A DNA stretch of 64,000 nt, taken from contig NC_092647.1 in NCBI RefSeq assembly GCF_039555335.1, forward strand, positions 13,230,094-13,294,093, read 5' to 3'. Under the pieces are notes generated by a model that saw only the letters and a program-made list of their open reading frames with translations, had not been told where the DNA came from and did not search any database. Both the position numbers and the translations under genes were made by a program. Of the stretch, positions 1-11,504 are shown piece after piece. Origin of the DNA: Amphiura filiformis. Lineage: Eukaryota > Echinodermata > Ophiuroidea > Amphilepidida > Amphiuridae. The first letter of the stretch is position 1; each line of letters starts with the position of its first letter.

Positions 1-78
1 TACTTTTATCATCACAAAATAATAAGAAACATAAAAACTGCAAAGTGAGGATTCTTTCTCATTTTTAACTTTCCTTAA

Positions 79-422
79 GGGGTACTACACCTGGCCAATT
101 TGTGCCTATTTTGCATTTTTCTCCAAAATTATAGCGCATTGGTGACAAGTAAGATATGTATATTACAGGGGCAAGGACTACAACTACTGCACTGGAAATT
201 TTATTTCAGCACAGACAACAGTTGTGGAGTTACAGTCAAAAATGAGGGAAACCCAATATTTGATCAATAAATCAATAACTACTTGGCTTGAGTTGCTGAA
301 TTTTCAGTGCAGTAGTTGTAATCCTTGCCCCTATAATATACATGTCTTACTTTTCACCAATACGCTATAATTTTTGAGAAAAATGCAAAAATAGGCACAA
401 AATTGGCCAGGGTGTAGTACCC
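79..422. repeat. TTAA-flanked foldback MITE, family K1, full copy
   Basis: Arms of roughly 115 bp are inverted repeats of each other. The left end reads GGGGTACTACACC and the right end GGTGTAGTACCC, and each is bordered by TTAA (75-78 and 423-426). The TTAA target and 5'-GG/CC-3' ends fit a non-autonomous Kolobok-type element better than piggyBac, which starts with CC. The middle has no coding capacity. A second, broken copy lies at 8248-8610. Confidence 0.8.
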
Positions 423-734
423 TTAAATCGAACCTCAATTGTCTGAAATTGATAACATTTTATTTTTAAAGAGGGACTATGAATTTAATTCCAATATCAT
501 ATTATTGAAATTCTCATCAATATTAACTGTATAGTTACTACTAGCTAAAACTACTGTTCTTTGAATGGTACAAAATGCAGATGTTCAATCGAAATACATA
601 TTATGCAATATAGGACTGTCCGCATTTTTTTTAGGTGGGTAATGTGTATAAAACAAATGAATATCTACGTCATTATCATTTGTTTCCCAATTTTAAAACA
701 AGATGTTTTAGAAAAGGAAAACAAATCATACATA

Positions 735-955
735 CCAAAAAAAATCACATTTTGACCAAAAACACCTTCCAACCCAAAAATCACATTAATTTTGACCAAA
801 AGTCACATTTTTGATTTTTGACCAACAAAAAAATCAAATTATTGATCAAAAAGCACATTTTAGACCAAAAACTAATTTTTTTATCAAAAATCACATTTTA
901 AACCAAAATATCACAATGTAAACCAAAAATCACATTATAAACCAAACATCACATG
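735..955. repeat. Degenerate short tandem repeat (AAATCACATTTTGACCAAA-like)
   Basis: About ten imperfect repeats of a unit near AATCACATTTTGACCAAA run through this stretch. Copies vary in length, so it looks like an old decayed minisatellite. Positions 423-735 hold only AT-rich sequence with no recognisable feature. Confidence 0.6.
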
Positions 956-1003
956 AATTGAGTAAAATTACCCGGTGTTGAGAAAGGGGAAAGATTTTAC
1001 TCT

Positions 1004-1620
1004 GCTGTTGTTGTTTTAGAATTGCCCGTGTGTCATTATTACTTGGTCGATTTCAGATCTAAAGTGATGTATGCATGAAGGATAATTCACACCTTCTGTA
1101 GATAACATAAAATGTGAAATCGACCAACTTTTGAAGGTGTTTTTATTGTAAATATATCTGTCCAAATTCAAATTTAACCATGCACATGTGTATGCAGTGG
1201 GCGGGCAGTGGTGTCATGTTCACTCACACAGCTGTGCTAACCGCAAGACTTGCTGGGAAGTGCTTTTAAAAATCATCCTCTGAGTTTCAACTGCCACTAT
1301 ATTTTTCAAATCCCATTGAACTCTGTGCAAAAGATGTTGTTTAAGAATTGTCCGTGTGTCATTATTACTTGGTCGATTTCAGATGTAAAGTGATGTATGC
1401 ACGAAAGATAAATCACACCTTCTGTAGATAAGATAACATAAAATGTGAAATCGGCCAACTTTTTGAAGGTGTTTTTTATTGTAAATATATCTGTCCAAAT
1501 TCAAATTTAACCATGCACGTGTACGTGTGTATGCAGTGGGCGGGCAGTGGTGTCATGTTCACCCCCACAGCTATGCTAACCGCAAGACTTGCTGGGAAGT
1601 GCTTAAATCATCCTCTAGTA
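1004..1620. repeat. Direct tandem duplication of about 325 bp
   Basis: The segment at about 1007-1280 is repeated at about 1332-1619 with small differences. Both carry a TGTCATTATTACTTGGTCGA start, a GGGCGGGCAGTGGTGTCATG core and an AAATCATCCTCT end. Start codons over the second copy open only a 76-codon frame that is not kept in the first copy, so I treat it as a non-coding duplication. Nothing else is recognisable from 1620 to 2010. Confidence 0.8.
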
Positions 1621-2014
1621 CCAGCCGTGGGACGTGCAATATACAGCCTCCCCGTTTTGGGCCCGTGCTCCATAGCCAAAATTAACAAAAAAGTATCATT
1701 ATCACCTTCAAAACATGCGGAATCTTCAATTACATGCTTATGAAGCTTGCATATTTTCAAAAGAATGACACATAGCCATGATTACCATTATCAACTCTAT
1801 TGTACACCTTTCTGTATTTCTTAATAAGGCAAACAAATTCGTGTACATTCTAATCTTGTTATAACTGTATGACTACAATCATCTCACTTATATTTGCATC
1901 CAATTTTGTAAGTATATTTTGTTATTACTATCAATAAACCATCAAGAATTAAACAATAATTGTGTATATGGTATATCTCTGTCTTTGAGTCACATTTGTA
2001 TACCATATCCAACT

Positions 2015-2410
2015 TGAACCTCGGGGGAGGGGGGGCACTCAATTTTGGAAGTGACGGGTATGTGCCTACCGGAGTCGCGAAGTAGGGGCATATCGGGTAC
2101 AAAGCGTTATTTTTAAAACTACGGGGGTCATTGGGTACAAACAAAATAAAAAAGGGGGTCATCGAGTATAAGATTTAAAGAAAGGGTCATCGGGTAGAAA
2201 ATTGTGACAAAATGTAGCAAAATTTTGAAACTTTCGGCATAATTGTGAAAAAATGAAGCAAAATTGGACAGGTTTCTGCATTGTTTAGTTGCATTTAGAT
2301 GATGCTATTATAGAAAAAAGGGGTTATGGGTAGCCGCAACCAAAGAAAGGGGTTCAATGGGTAGCCGCAACTAAAAAAAAAAAAAAGGGGGGGTCATCGG
2401 GTATGGATTG
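2015..2410. repeat. G-rich dispersed repeat with GGGTCATCGGGTA motif
   Basis: Several imperfect copies of GGGGGTCATCGGGTA occur, separated by A-rich runs, after a poly-G tract. Related sequence recurs at 14370-14970. It is probably the remains of an internally repetitive non-autonomous element. A minus-strand frame across it (1884-2162) shows no protein-like composition. Confidence 0.5.
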
Positions 2411-2756
2411 TATAAAAGTCCATTTTATCACGTTAAAATTGGGAAAATTCTCCCGCGAATTGATGGCTGAACTACATTCTAAAAATAATATAATCCAAAT
2501 TATATGACTTTGGTCTTGTTGCGATGCATTGCACTTACTATTACATATTTTCTTATATCAACAAACAGCAAAATACATAAAATTAATGAGACTGATTGAG
2601 ACTCTTTTTATGGTTTTTACAACTCAAGTAAAAATTTGATACGATTGATTCTAAATATACTACAAAAATAAGGTCTCTCGTCCCAACGCGCAGTCGGGCT
2701 TTCTTGTTAGAACGAGGCATTCCCTCATACATTATGTTTAGTCGTGCATTGTGTTT

Positions 2757-3094
2757 ACGCAAGTGTGTCTATGTCCTGTTAAGAAGCATGCTGTTTTCAA
2801 AGCCCCATATCGAATTCAGAACTACGTCTACGCCGACTGCGCCAACATAAAACCAAGACCTATAAGCCCTCTATCGAATTGAGAACTACGTCTGCGCCGA
2901 CTGCGCCAACATAAAACCAAGACCTACACGCAAGTGTGTCTATGTCCTGTTAAGAAGCATGCTGTTTTCAAAGCCCCATATCGAATTCAGAACTATACGT
3001 CTACGCCGACTGCGCCAACATAAAACCAAGACCTATAAGCCCTCTATCGAATTCAGAACTACGTCTGCGCCGACTGCGCCAACATAAAACCAAG
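2757..3094. repeat. Tandem repeat, two units of about 171 bp
   Basis: Units start at 2757 and 2928 with ACGCAAGTGTGTCTATGTCC. Each holds two inner copies of a roughly 63-bp segment ending GCGCCAACATAAAACCAAG, so this is a nested tandem structure. Small overlapping open frames on both strands are by-products of the repeat. Confidence 0.85.
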
Positions 3095-3188
3095 AATTGC
3101 GTGCATATCCTATTTGGACATGGACGCACTTGGTTAATATTATGGTGTGGAACCTTGGACGTACTCAAATAATGAGTTTTCAACTGAG

Positions 3189-3502
3189 TCTACGCCGACC
3201 AACACCGTCGGGCTGTTTTCAACCAACACGCCCTCTCTGTCTGAAATTATTTGTCCAAATACCAGAATCCAAAAAGCCATGTCGTGACTGTAGGGGATTA
3301 TTTGTCCAACTACTAGATAGATGGCGCTTCGTTGAAGACACTGCGTCTACGCCGACCAACACCGTCGGGCTGTTTTCAACCAACACACCCTCTCTGTCTG
3401 AAATTATTTGTCCAAATACCAAAATCCCAAAAGCCATGTCGTGACTGTAGGGGGATTATTTGTCCAACTACTAGATAGATGGCGCTTCGTTGAAGACATT
3501 TG
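3189..3502. repeat. Tandem repeat, two units of about 157 bp
   Basis: TCTACGCCGACCAACACCGT begins at 3189 and again at 3346, and the units are almost identical through ATGGCGCTTCGTTGAAGACA. The opening shares ACGTCTACGCCGAC-like sequence with the neighbouring 171-bp array, so the two arrays probably derive from one source. Positions 3503-3800 contain only further fragments of this unit and low-complexity sequence. Confidence 0.85.
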
Positions 3503-3799
3503 TCCAAGAACCAAAATGTAAAAGAAATTATGATGTGACTATAGGGGATTATTTGTCAAAATACAAGAAAATATCAAATTGAGGGGGCTATTCCCTTTGA
3601 AGCAGCTCAGGGCTGTGCCCATGGTGTGGTGGGTATTGTGTAGTTATGCCCAAAAAGACCCCCACCCAAAGGTATACATTAAAATTGAAATTAGAATTGA
3701 AATTGAAAAACAAAATCGCTGCCGAAGGCGATGTAAAACTATACCAGAAAAACAAAATAAAACGGGCCTTCTCCTTTTTCCAATTATCGATGTGTATGC

Positions 3800-4215
3800 C
3801 AGGTAGTAGCGTAGCCAGCGGTGGGGCAAGTGAGGCAGAGTTACACACTGAAAAAAAAAAAATGAAAGAAAAAGTGCCCCTCTGACAAAAAAAGGAGAAA
3901 ATCAGGAGGGCAAAGGAAAAGAAAACTAGCAAAATTCAGGGCCAAAATAGTGTAAAATAGGTCATCCCAATAAGGCCTTTTTCGGGAAGCTCGCAGACAT
4001 ACAGGTTCTATGTATTGTATGATGCAACTGCAATTTTTTCCGTCTGTACCCCCGAAATTTTATTGTAAAATAGTGTTAAATACAGCATCCCAATACTTTT
4101 TCGGGAAGCTCGAAGACATACAGGTTCTATGTATTCTATGATGCAAATGCAATTTTTTTCGTCTGTACCCCCGAAATTTTATTTTGCCCCCCCCCCCCCG
4201 GCCAAGAAAGCTGGC
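3800..4215. repeat. Dispersed repeat with 126-bp internal duplication and poly-C end
   Basis: A segment including TTTTTCGGGAAGCTCG and GTCTGTACCCCCGAAATTTT occurs twice (about 3943-4068 and 4069-4182). The block ends in a run of 13 Cs followed by GGCTACGCCCAGTG. Its other edge carries GTAGCGTAGCCAGCG. Such CGTAGCCAG and poly-C edges recur elsewhere in the window and look like parts of one mobile repeat. Confidence 0.55.
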
Positions 4216-4465
4216 TACGCCCAGTGATGCCAGGTGCAAAATCGGACTAAAGGGGGGGTCCACCATTTTCAAAACAAAACAAAAAAAGAAAGAAAAAGAA
4301 AACCCTAACCTGGCACTCCTTCAGAATTGCAATTCAGAAAACTTGAAAACATGACATAGGGTAAACCATCAAGATCATCACCCAAGATGAAGATTTAACT
4401 AATCCAAAATATACATTTTTATCTCAATCCGCCAAGAATTTTCAATCATCTAAACTGAACAAATA

Positions 4466-4857
4466 AGGCCGTGTAAAATTAATATTTTGGTTCTCGTCCC
4501 CTCCCTCCTCAATTTCTGGGATTTGTCAGATTTTTTTTTTTTTTAAATAGATTTTTCAATTTTTTTAGACTTTGGAATGATTTATGAAATCTTCATACAT
4601 ATAAATAAGTTTATTAGAGAACAAGCATCACTTCCAAGTCTTTTGTGGTACTCTAGGGGTTTATCCTCAGAATCTCACATTTGAAAAAAAAAAAAAAGAG
4701 CCACAACGTTTCCTCGAGCACTGTTGAAAAAAAAAAAAAACTACTGACAATGTAATTTTACATTGAAAAAAAAAAAAAAAAAAAAAAAACACCTCCTCCC
4801 TCATCAATTCATGAAAATCCTCTGGACGAGAACCAAAACATTAATTTTATACGGCCT
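4466..4857. repeat. TIR element, 392 bp, AGGCCGT ends
   Basis: The first 36 bases and last 34 bases are inverted repeats starting AGGCCGTGTAAAATTAAT. The middle carries three long poly-A tracts and no open frame. I could not settle the target-site duplication. The element sits immediately upstream of the ZNF gene 1 promoter. Confidence 0.7.
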
Positions 4858-4867
4858 AAAGTTGTGT

Positions 4868-5245
4868 GTGTACAGATTGCGTTTCTTTGTTCAGTATTTG
4901 GCCACGGGACCTGACCTTTGGTCATGATGTTTGGCCATGTTTGGTCTTGTATAAATAACTTGATACGCAGTGTCTGCGTGAAAATTTACATTTACATGAT
5001 TCTGCCATTAATACGGGCAACAATCATCACTGATCATTCACCCATTGGTGCTGTCAAGTTCCGACTCACTCAGTGCGGCTGTTCAGTAAATAGTTCCGCG
5101 GAAAATTGGGAACAATACTACGAAAAAAGTACGAATACGGGTATTTATGTAAGCTTTATATAAACTACCGCAAGAAGGTTCTTTCTCAACTTTCCTGCTA
5201 CGGGTCAAGCATTGGAATAAAGAAGCATGGTAGTTGCAGCGCCAG
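4868..5245 (+). promoter_or_regulatory. ZNF gene 1: promoter and non-coding first exon
   Basis: This is the most diverged of five related segments, each lying upstream of one ZNF coding exon. It keeps TGACCTTTGGTCA (4912-4924), a TATA-like TATAAATAA (about 4944), the CCATTGGTGCTGTC block and GGAATAAAGAAG. It ends in a strong donor CAG|GTAAGC with GT at 5246-5247. The matching acceptor is at 9698-9699, giving an intron of about 4.45 kb. The transcript start is inferred only from the TATA-like site. The start codon lies in exon 2, so this exon should be 5' untranslated. Confidence 0.6.
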
Positions 5246-5814
5246 GTAAGCTTAAAATCTTCGTTTCAAGTTCAACGTTAAAGGTTAAATGAAAACACTA
5301 TATTTTCGCGTCTGGCCCCAAGGGGCCAGATGCATTTAGTGTCGGGATTAAATCCCCAGGGCAGTGACACATTCTAGAAGTTATCTGTTATAACTCAGCT
5401 GAAGATGTGATCATTGATACTGAGACAGAGACTGAGGCAGAGATGGGATTTGACCGACCAGCCTTTTATGACTCTTTAGGGTAAGGCGGCTTATGGTGTC
5501 ATAAATTTAGTAGGAAGAATTGTGGCCATAATAGGTTCATAGGTCAACGCTAGAAAGTACAATATAATAAATCAGAAGATTATATGAACATAGTCCTGTG
5601 TTGCCATAATATTAATGTATTACATTATATTGCTGTAATTTTTGTAATAATGTTCCTCCAAACTTAATGATATCCCGGGAATGATATGAAATAGTATAAT
5701 TTGAAACTATTTTTTGTTCTCTAATTATATTACACAAATTGTGAAGCACGCTGGTAAAGTAATGCACTTCATTTCACAAAGTGATCATTGAAAGCAGAGA
5801 TGTGTTTTGACCAG

Positions 5815-6060
5815 CCTAGATTTAATTAATTAATTAATAAATATATAAATAAATTAATTAATTAATTAATTAATAATTAATTAATTAATTAATTAATTAA
5901 TTAATTAATTAATTAATTTTGTGACAGGGATTGGTTAAATATATTAACCCTTAATAAATGGAGACAGAAAGAGTTTTATAAATAAATAAATAGATTTATT
6001 TAATTAATTATTTAATTAATTAATTAATTAATTAATAATTAATAAATTAATTAATTCCAT
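5815..6060. repeat. (TTAA)n microsatellite
   Basis: Long runs of AATTAATT fill most of this segment, broken by short unique pieces, with a smaller run at 6225-6240. It lies inside intron 1 of ZNF gene 1. Positions 5250-5815 and 6060-6470 have no recognisable feature. Confidence 0.9.
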
Positions 6061-6469
6061 CCGAGGTCAAAGGTTATCAATCAGAAGTCATCCGGGGTCA
6101 AAGGTCATATGGAGATCAACGGGGTGAAACAGTACCACTATCATGCCGCAACTAGAATTATACCATTTTGTGCCCGGGTTGCATTATAATATTAACCTTT
6201 TTAAAGAAGAAAGAGTAGTCAGTTAAATAAATAATTAATTAATCAATGTCATCAACAGAGGTCATTCGGGGTCAGGTTATATGGGGTCAACGAGATGAAA
6301 CAGTGTCGCTATCATGAGTACATATCACTTGAGTACATATGTCCAATACCATCAACAATAAAAAGTAATAATTCTCAAAAAATTATTTAAATACCACCAA
6401 CTATTTTTATATTTATGTCGATTAATAAAAAGTCATGAGAATATACTAGTACTTGGATCCTGATTCGTC

Positions 6470-6843
6470 AAGTCTGTTTCCATGACCACAACGCATCCAA
6501 TCTTTTCTCTGGACCAGACGCATCCCTTTTTAAGGGATTTTTATTTGTAATAGCTACTCACTGCAGACCAGTGCCGTATTAAAACGCTGTTAATTTCCTA
6601 TTCGGCGAGGATGACAGTTCTGACATCATCGTCTGTTACCATGGTTACGTTTATACAGAGCGGTGGACAAAAGACCTGTCAAAACACAAGTATTTGTCCA
6701 ATTTGCCATCAAGATTTTTAATGGAAACAGTTCAGACCCAGAACATGATCATGAATATTTTGTTCTGGGACTGATTATTCAGACTAATGCAGACATAGCA
6801 ATATTGGAGAAGGTTTCCACCACAACGCTCATTTCTCAACGGT
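6470..6843. repeat. Segmental duplication shared with 52640-52925
   Basis: The run from CTATTCGGCGAGGATGAC through ATTTGCCATCAAGATTT to TTCTGGGACTGATTA also occurs at 52640-52925. Here it lies downstream of a first exon, there upstream of one. A 78-codon frame over this copy (6663-6899) is not maintained in the other copy, so I do not call a gene. Confidence 0.7.
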
Positions 6844-6847
6844 TTAA

Positions 6848-7557
6848 GGTTGGTCTGAACCCTGGAATTATGGAAACTTTCGGGCCCCATAACGTCTAAA
6901 TTGTTGGTCTAAAGTATATAAAAGTATACATATTTAGAATGGCAAAGACTTGATAAGTTCATCTGTGAGGTCAAATTTGGGCCAAAATGGCACTTTTGGC
7001 ACCGAATCCCAAAAATAATGGTTTTTGGCCCACTTCTTTTTCGTGCATCGTAACAAAAAAATTCTTGGGCCAAAATTGTTTTTTCTTAATATTTAAAAAC
7101 TAGATCAAAATATCCAGGACCCGTTTTTTCATTTTTTTGAATTTTGACCAATTTCACCAAAAATATTTGAAATTTGGGCCAAAATCTGGCTTTTTTATGA
7201 TTTTTTTGAAAAATCAGCATTTTTTGACCATTTTTGGCGCAAATTTCTCAAAGTTGGTCGAAATTCAAAAAAATAAAAAAACTGGTCCTAGATATTTTGA
7301 TCTAGTTTTTAAAAATAATTTTAAAAAAAAAATGGCCCAAGAATTTTTTTGCTACAATGCACGAAAAAGAAGTGGGCCAAAAACAGTTATTTTTGGGATT
7401 TGGGGCCAAAAGTGCCATTTTGGCCCAAATTTGACCTCACAGATGAACTTATCAAGTCTTTGCCATTCAAAATATGTATACTTTTATATACTTTGGACCA
7501 ACAATTTAGAAGTTATGAGGCCCGAAAGTTCCCATATTTCCAGGGTTCAGACCAACC
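6848..7557. repeat. TTAA-flanked foldback element, family K2, 710 bp
   Basis: Arms of about 300 bp are inverted repeats, with ends GGTTGGTCTGAACCCTGG and CCAGGGTTCAGACCAACC. TTAA borders both ends (6844-6847 and 7558-7561). The arms contain many GGGCCAAAA motifs. A 142-codon frame over the right arm (7137-7565) arises from the repeat and resembles no protein I know. Confidence 0.85.
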
Positions 7558-7724
7558 TTAATTAATGTACGATTTCCATCAAATTTTTTAATTTTGTTAT
7601 TCTTTGTTCAAATTTTTGAAATAATATTAGTATGTAATAACTGCCGGTAAGGGTTGCTGTCCATTTTAAGCTGAAACAACCAGGTAAAGTGAAAGAAATC
7701 CCAATGGTTATTTTGGCCATTTAA

Positions 7725-8061
7725 AGGGGCATTTCGTGATCCACAGCCTCATCCCCCACTTTTCTCAAAAAAAGTTGAGATTTTTATATCACTGGAAACC
7801 TCTGGCTACATAATGTTTATGTACTAAATATTTCTTGCAGATTAATTCGTGTAGCAAAGATATCGTGAAATTTGAATTTCGTTCTTGTGCACCAGAACGA
7901 AATTACAACGTATTGTCTATGGAGCAGTGTAATACACATAATCATGCATAACTCGCAAACGCAATATCGGAATCAACTGAAATTTTGGGAATATGCTTTT
8001 TTCGTGGATATGTACTGAACAATGTCATTAAAAGAGGATGCTAGGATCACGAAATACTCCT
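7725..8061. repeat. TTAA-flanked MITE, family K3, intact copy
   Basis: Ends AGGGGCATTTCGTGATCC and GGATCACGAAATACTCCT are near-perfect inverted repeats flanked by TTAA (7721-7724 and 8062-8065). Related copies are at 16982-17781 (with another element inside it) and at 40519-40820 in reverse orientation. Confidence 0.85.
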
Positions 8062-8247
8062 TTAACATGCAGTATGGGAGGACATAAAGTCATAATAAAA
8101 AATTATGACTTTATTTCGAACTTTGCTCTGTTGACCTACAAAGACAACAAATTTGGCCGATTCCATTTAGGTGCAAGTTGGGACATGTGTAAAATTAACC
8201 AATTTCATATTATAAGATCGTACGGTAGGCCTACATTATGGCTTTAA

Positions 8248-8610
8248 GGTGGTACTACACCCCTGGCCAATTTTGTGCCTATTTTTGCATTTTTCTCAAA
8301 AATTATAGCGCATTGGTGACAAGTAAGACATGTAAGATATGTAGGCCTATATTATAGAGGCAAGGACTATACGGTAACTACTGCACTGAAATTTTTTTAT
8401 TTCAGCACAGACAACAGTTGTGGAGTTACATTCAAAAATGAGGGAAACCAATATTAAATCAATAACTACTACCTACTCGTGTGGCTCCAACTTGATTAGC
8501 TTCAACTGGAGCGTTGAGTAGTATCGTACAAGACAAGACAAGTATAGTACTTGTCTTGAGTCACTGAAATTCCAGTGTATTAACTGGATTCCTTGCCCCT
8601 ATTATATACA
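8248..8610. repeat. Truncated K1 element
   Basis: The left end matches the K1 element at 79-422 after a TTAA at 8244-8247. The inner CAGCACAGACAACAGTTGTG is kept. The right arm stops after CCTTGCCCCTATTATATACA, so the outer right end has been lost. Positions 8610-8950 show nothing recognisable. Confidence 0.75.
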
Positions 8611-8949
8611 ATTCTAATTCTACAGTTTTTTGATCATATCTTCGGAAATACACCGATTTGGAACTCCTAATTTCAATATGTTAATGAGAAAAATAGGATC
8701 TCTCATTTGATATCAATTTATTACATTATCATGATGATTATCATTATTAAAAAATACTGTAGACTACCAAAATCACGCTGTATAAAATGTCAGTAATTCC
8801 ATAAGGAATTAGTCACATACAAGGAACATTTACGTGTTCTTTTTGTATGAATGTTTGAAAGGGGCGACATTTTATGTTATAGGTAAGTTTTAAAGAATCT
8901 GATTTTTCAAATATATCAGGTCACCTTCCTTTAACTTTGATTGGTTTTT

Positions 8950-9480
8950 GACCCGGGCCGTGATTTCTTTTTGACATTGGGAGGGGGATGGGGTTTGAAA
9001 AAAAAATCTTGAAGTATAGTCCACTTGACATCACTGTTTATCAACAAAGGCAAGGGACTCGTCTATCGATATGCTCGAACGAGCCGCTACACTGTTCAAT
9101 GGCTTTCCTGTACTATATGAAATGTGGCGGGCGATTTAAAATGCACATGCCCTTAGCAGACTACGATGCGTACGCACACTGCAGGGCAAAGAACAATGGA
9201 AATAGCCATAATGCGCGCGCATACTGCCGGGCAATGACGTCACATGCCAAGTGGTCTATAGTGAATCCATCACTTTTTGGCGACAGATTAAGTCCATCGC
9301 GAGCGAAAAATTTTGCCATTTTGAAGCTAAGCTGATGAAATATGGTGCAAAAGTGGGATAAATTCGCGCGTAGCGTGGAAATTTTTGCAATTTTTTTGTT
9401 GAGAATACGTACGCTTCAAACGGGGGAAGAACACGTACGAGGCTGAACTTAAACCACACAATTTCTCCTTTTTCAGGAGA
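8950..9480. repeat. Dispersed repeat, GCGCG/AAAATTTTGCCATTTT type
   Basis: Landmarks are TGATTTCTTTTTGACATTGG, GCGACAGA, GCGAAAAATTTTGCCATTTT and ATATGGTGCAAAG. The same order occurs at 42800-43165. Parts recur at 13645-13920 and 38480-38660. No transposase-like frame is visible. Overlapping small frames on both strands (8988-9335, 9256-9504, 9327-9563) look spurious. Confidence 0.55.
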
Positions 9481-9701
9481 AATACGCATAAAAAATTGCA
9501 ACAAGTGTCAACTTGTAATGTAATAATTATTCTCTTCGAATAGAGATAAACTTGTTTTTGCAATAGACCCGCCCTTTTAAGTTGCCATATTTCAGATGAA
9601 TATTCTTTTTAGTGCCTCACTAATAATAACAGCGGTATCTTGGATTTGCAAATTTGCCTTATTAATACTAGATCAATTTCTCATTGTCATACGTTTCAGG
9701 A

Positions 9702-11504
9702 ATGCCTCCAAAAATGAGAAGACAACGAGAATGGGAGTACCTGATGCCTCACGTTTGCAAATATTGCAGACGAAGATTCTTTAATAATAATACTGGATAT
9801 CTGAGTCATCTACGTCATCACGAGCTGTGGATTCGTACATACTGGTATGACTATAAGAAGAAGAGGATACCGATACCACGCAGAAAGATAAACATCTTCG
9901 ATAATAGTAGAAAGGATTGCTTGAAATCATCATCTCTCGGCATTTATGTTAAGGGTCAATGTAAGGGTGGAAATGATTGTAATAAAGGGTTTACACAGTC
10001 AACGAGCATTTCGAGCTTGAAAAACCATGAACAAATCCATAGCAAATTGAAGCTTCATAAATGCCAATACTGCAATAAAGGCTTCACACACTCAGGTCAC
10101 TTGAAAAGTCATGAACGAATCCATTCCAAAGAGAAGCCTTACATATGCCAATACTGTAATAAAGGCTTCACACAGTCCAGTAACTTGAAAGTACATGAAC
10201 GAATCCATTCCAAAGAAAAGCCATTTAAATGTCAATACTGTAATAAAGCCTTCGCAACGTCTGATGAGTTAAAAAACCATGAACGATTCCATACCAAAGA
10301 GAAGCCATACAAATGTCAATACTGCAATAAAGGTTTTGTACAGATGGGTCTCTTGAAAACACATGAACGAATTCACGTGAAAGAGAAGCCTTACATATGC
10401 CAATACTGCAATAAAGGCTTCACACAGTCTAGTAACTTGAAAACACATGAACGAACTCATACCAAAGAGAAGCCGTACATATGTCAGTATTGCAATAAAG
10501 GCTTCACACAGTCCGGTAACTTGAAAACACACGAACAACGAACTCATAAAGAGAAGCCTTATAAATGCCAATACTGTAATAAGGGTTTCAGAACGTCTAT
10601 TGATTTGAAAGGACATGAAAGAATTCATACGGAAGAGAAGCCATACATATGCCAATACTGTAATAAAGGCTTCACAAGGTCAGATAGCATGAAATATCAT
10701 GAACGAATACATACTGGAGAAAAGCCTTATAGTTGTCAATTCTGTAATAAAGGCTTCACAACGTCTGGTTACTTGAAAACACATGAACGAATTCATACCA
10801 AAGAGAAGCCATATAAATGTCAATATTGTAATAAAGGCTTCACACGGCATAATCACTTAAAAAATCACGAACGAACCCATACCAAAGAGAAGCCATATAA
10901 ATGTCAATACTGCAGCAAAGGTTTTGTACAGATAGCTCACTTGAAAATCCATGAACGAACCCATACCAAAGAGAAGCCTTACACATGTCAATACTGCAAT
11001 AAAAGCTTCACAACGTCAAGTCACTTGAACACACATGAACGAACTCATACCAAAGAGAAACCTTACATATGTCAATACTGTAGTAAAGGATTTAAAGTGA
11101 TACGCAGCTTGAAAATACATGAACGAATTCACACGAAAGAGAAGCCTTATAAATGTCAATACTGTAACAAAGGCTTCACACAGTCAAGTAACTTGAAAAC
11201 ACATGAACGAATTCATGCCAAAGATAAGCCTTATAAATGTCAAGCCTGCAGTAAAGGTTTTGCAGACAACGGTAACTTGAAAAAACATGAGCGAATTCAT
11301 ACGAAAGAAAAGCCATATAAATGTAATTACTGTAATAAAGGCTTCGCTCAGTCTAGTGACTTGAAAACACACGAACGAATCCATACGAAAGAAAAGCCTT
11401 ATATTTGCCAATACTGTCATAAAGGCTTCACAACGTCTGGTCACTTGAAATCTCATGAACGAATTCATACGAAAATCCATATAAATACCAATACTGCAAG
11501 ATAA
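9702..11504 (+). CDS. C2H2 zinc-finger protein, ZNF gene 1 (17 fingers)
   Basis: The protein has 600 residues from ATG 9702 to a stop at 11504. The start is chosen because acceptor TTTCAG ends at 9699, two bases before the ATG, and the same MPP start follows the acceptor in genes 2, 3 and 5. Residues about 1-55 form a conserved basic region with an atypical finger (CKYC, 13 residues, then HLRHH) and a WYDYKKK motif. A degenerate finger (C-x5-C) follows, then 17 standard C-x2-C-x12-H-x3-H fingers with TKEKPY linkers. Finger 6 is irregular, with four residues between its histidines and a shortened linker. Helix contacts (-1,2,3,6) vary, for example HGHS, QSNV, TDEN, QGLT, RDSY, RNHN. A sequence-specific DNA-binding nuclear protein is expected from the family, but the target is unknown. 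No KRAB, SCAN, BTB or ZAD domain is seen. It belongs to subtype A with gene 3. Confidence 0.92.
   Translation: MPPKMRRQREWEYLMPHVCKYCRRRFFNNNTGYLSHLRHHELWIRTYWYDYKKKRIPIPRRKINIFDNSRKDCLKSSSLGIYVKGQCKGGNDCNKGFTQSTSISSLKNHEQIHSKLKLHKCQYCNKGFTHSGHLKSHERIHSKEKPYICQYCNKGFTQSSNLKVHERIHSKEKPFKCQYCNKAFATSDELKNHERFHTKEKPYKCQYCNKGFVQMGLLKTHERIHVKEKPYICQYCNKGFTQSSNLKTHERTHTKEKPYICQYCNKGFTQSGNLKTHEQRTHKEKPYKCQYCNKGFRTSIDLKGHERIHTEEKPYICQYCNKGFTRSDSMKYHERIHTGEKPYSCQFCNKGFTTSGYLKTHERIHTKEKPYKCQYCNKGFTRHNHLKNHERTHTKEKPYKCQYCSKGFVQIAHLKIHERTHTKEKPYTCQYCNKSFTTSSHLNTHERTHTKEKPYICQYCSKGFKVIRSLKIHERIHTKEKPYKCQYCNKGFTQSSNLKTHERIHAKDKPYKCQACSKGFADNGNLKKHERIHTKEKPYKCNYCNKGFAQSSDLKTHERIHTKEKPYICQYCHKGFTTSGHLKSHERIHTKIHINTNTAR

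Noticed and set aside
9684..9701. Upstream extension of the gene 1 protein before the ATG at 9702
   Set aside because: The extension crosses the conserved TTTCAG splice acceptor, so it is intron. The same holds for genes 2 and 3.
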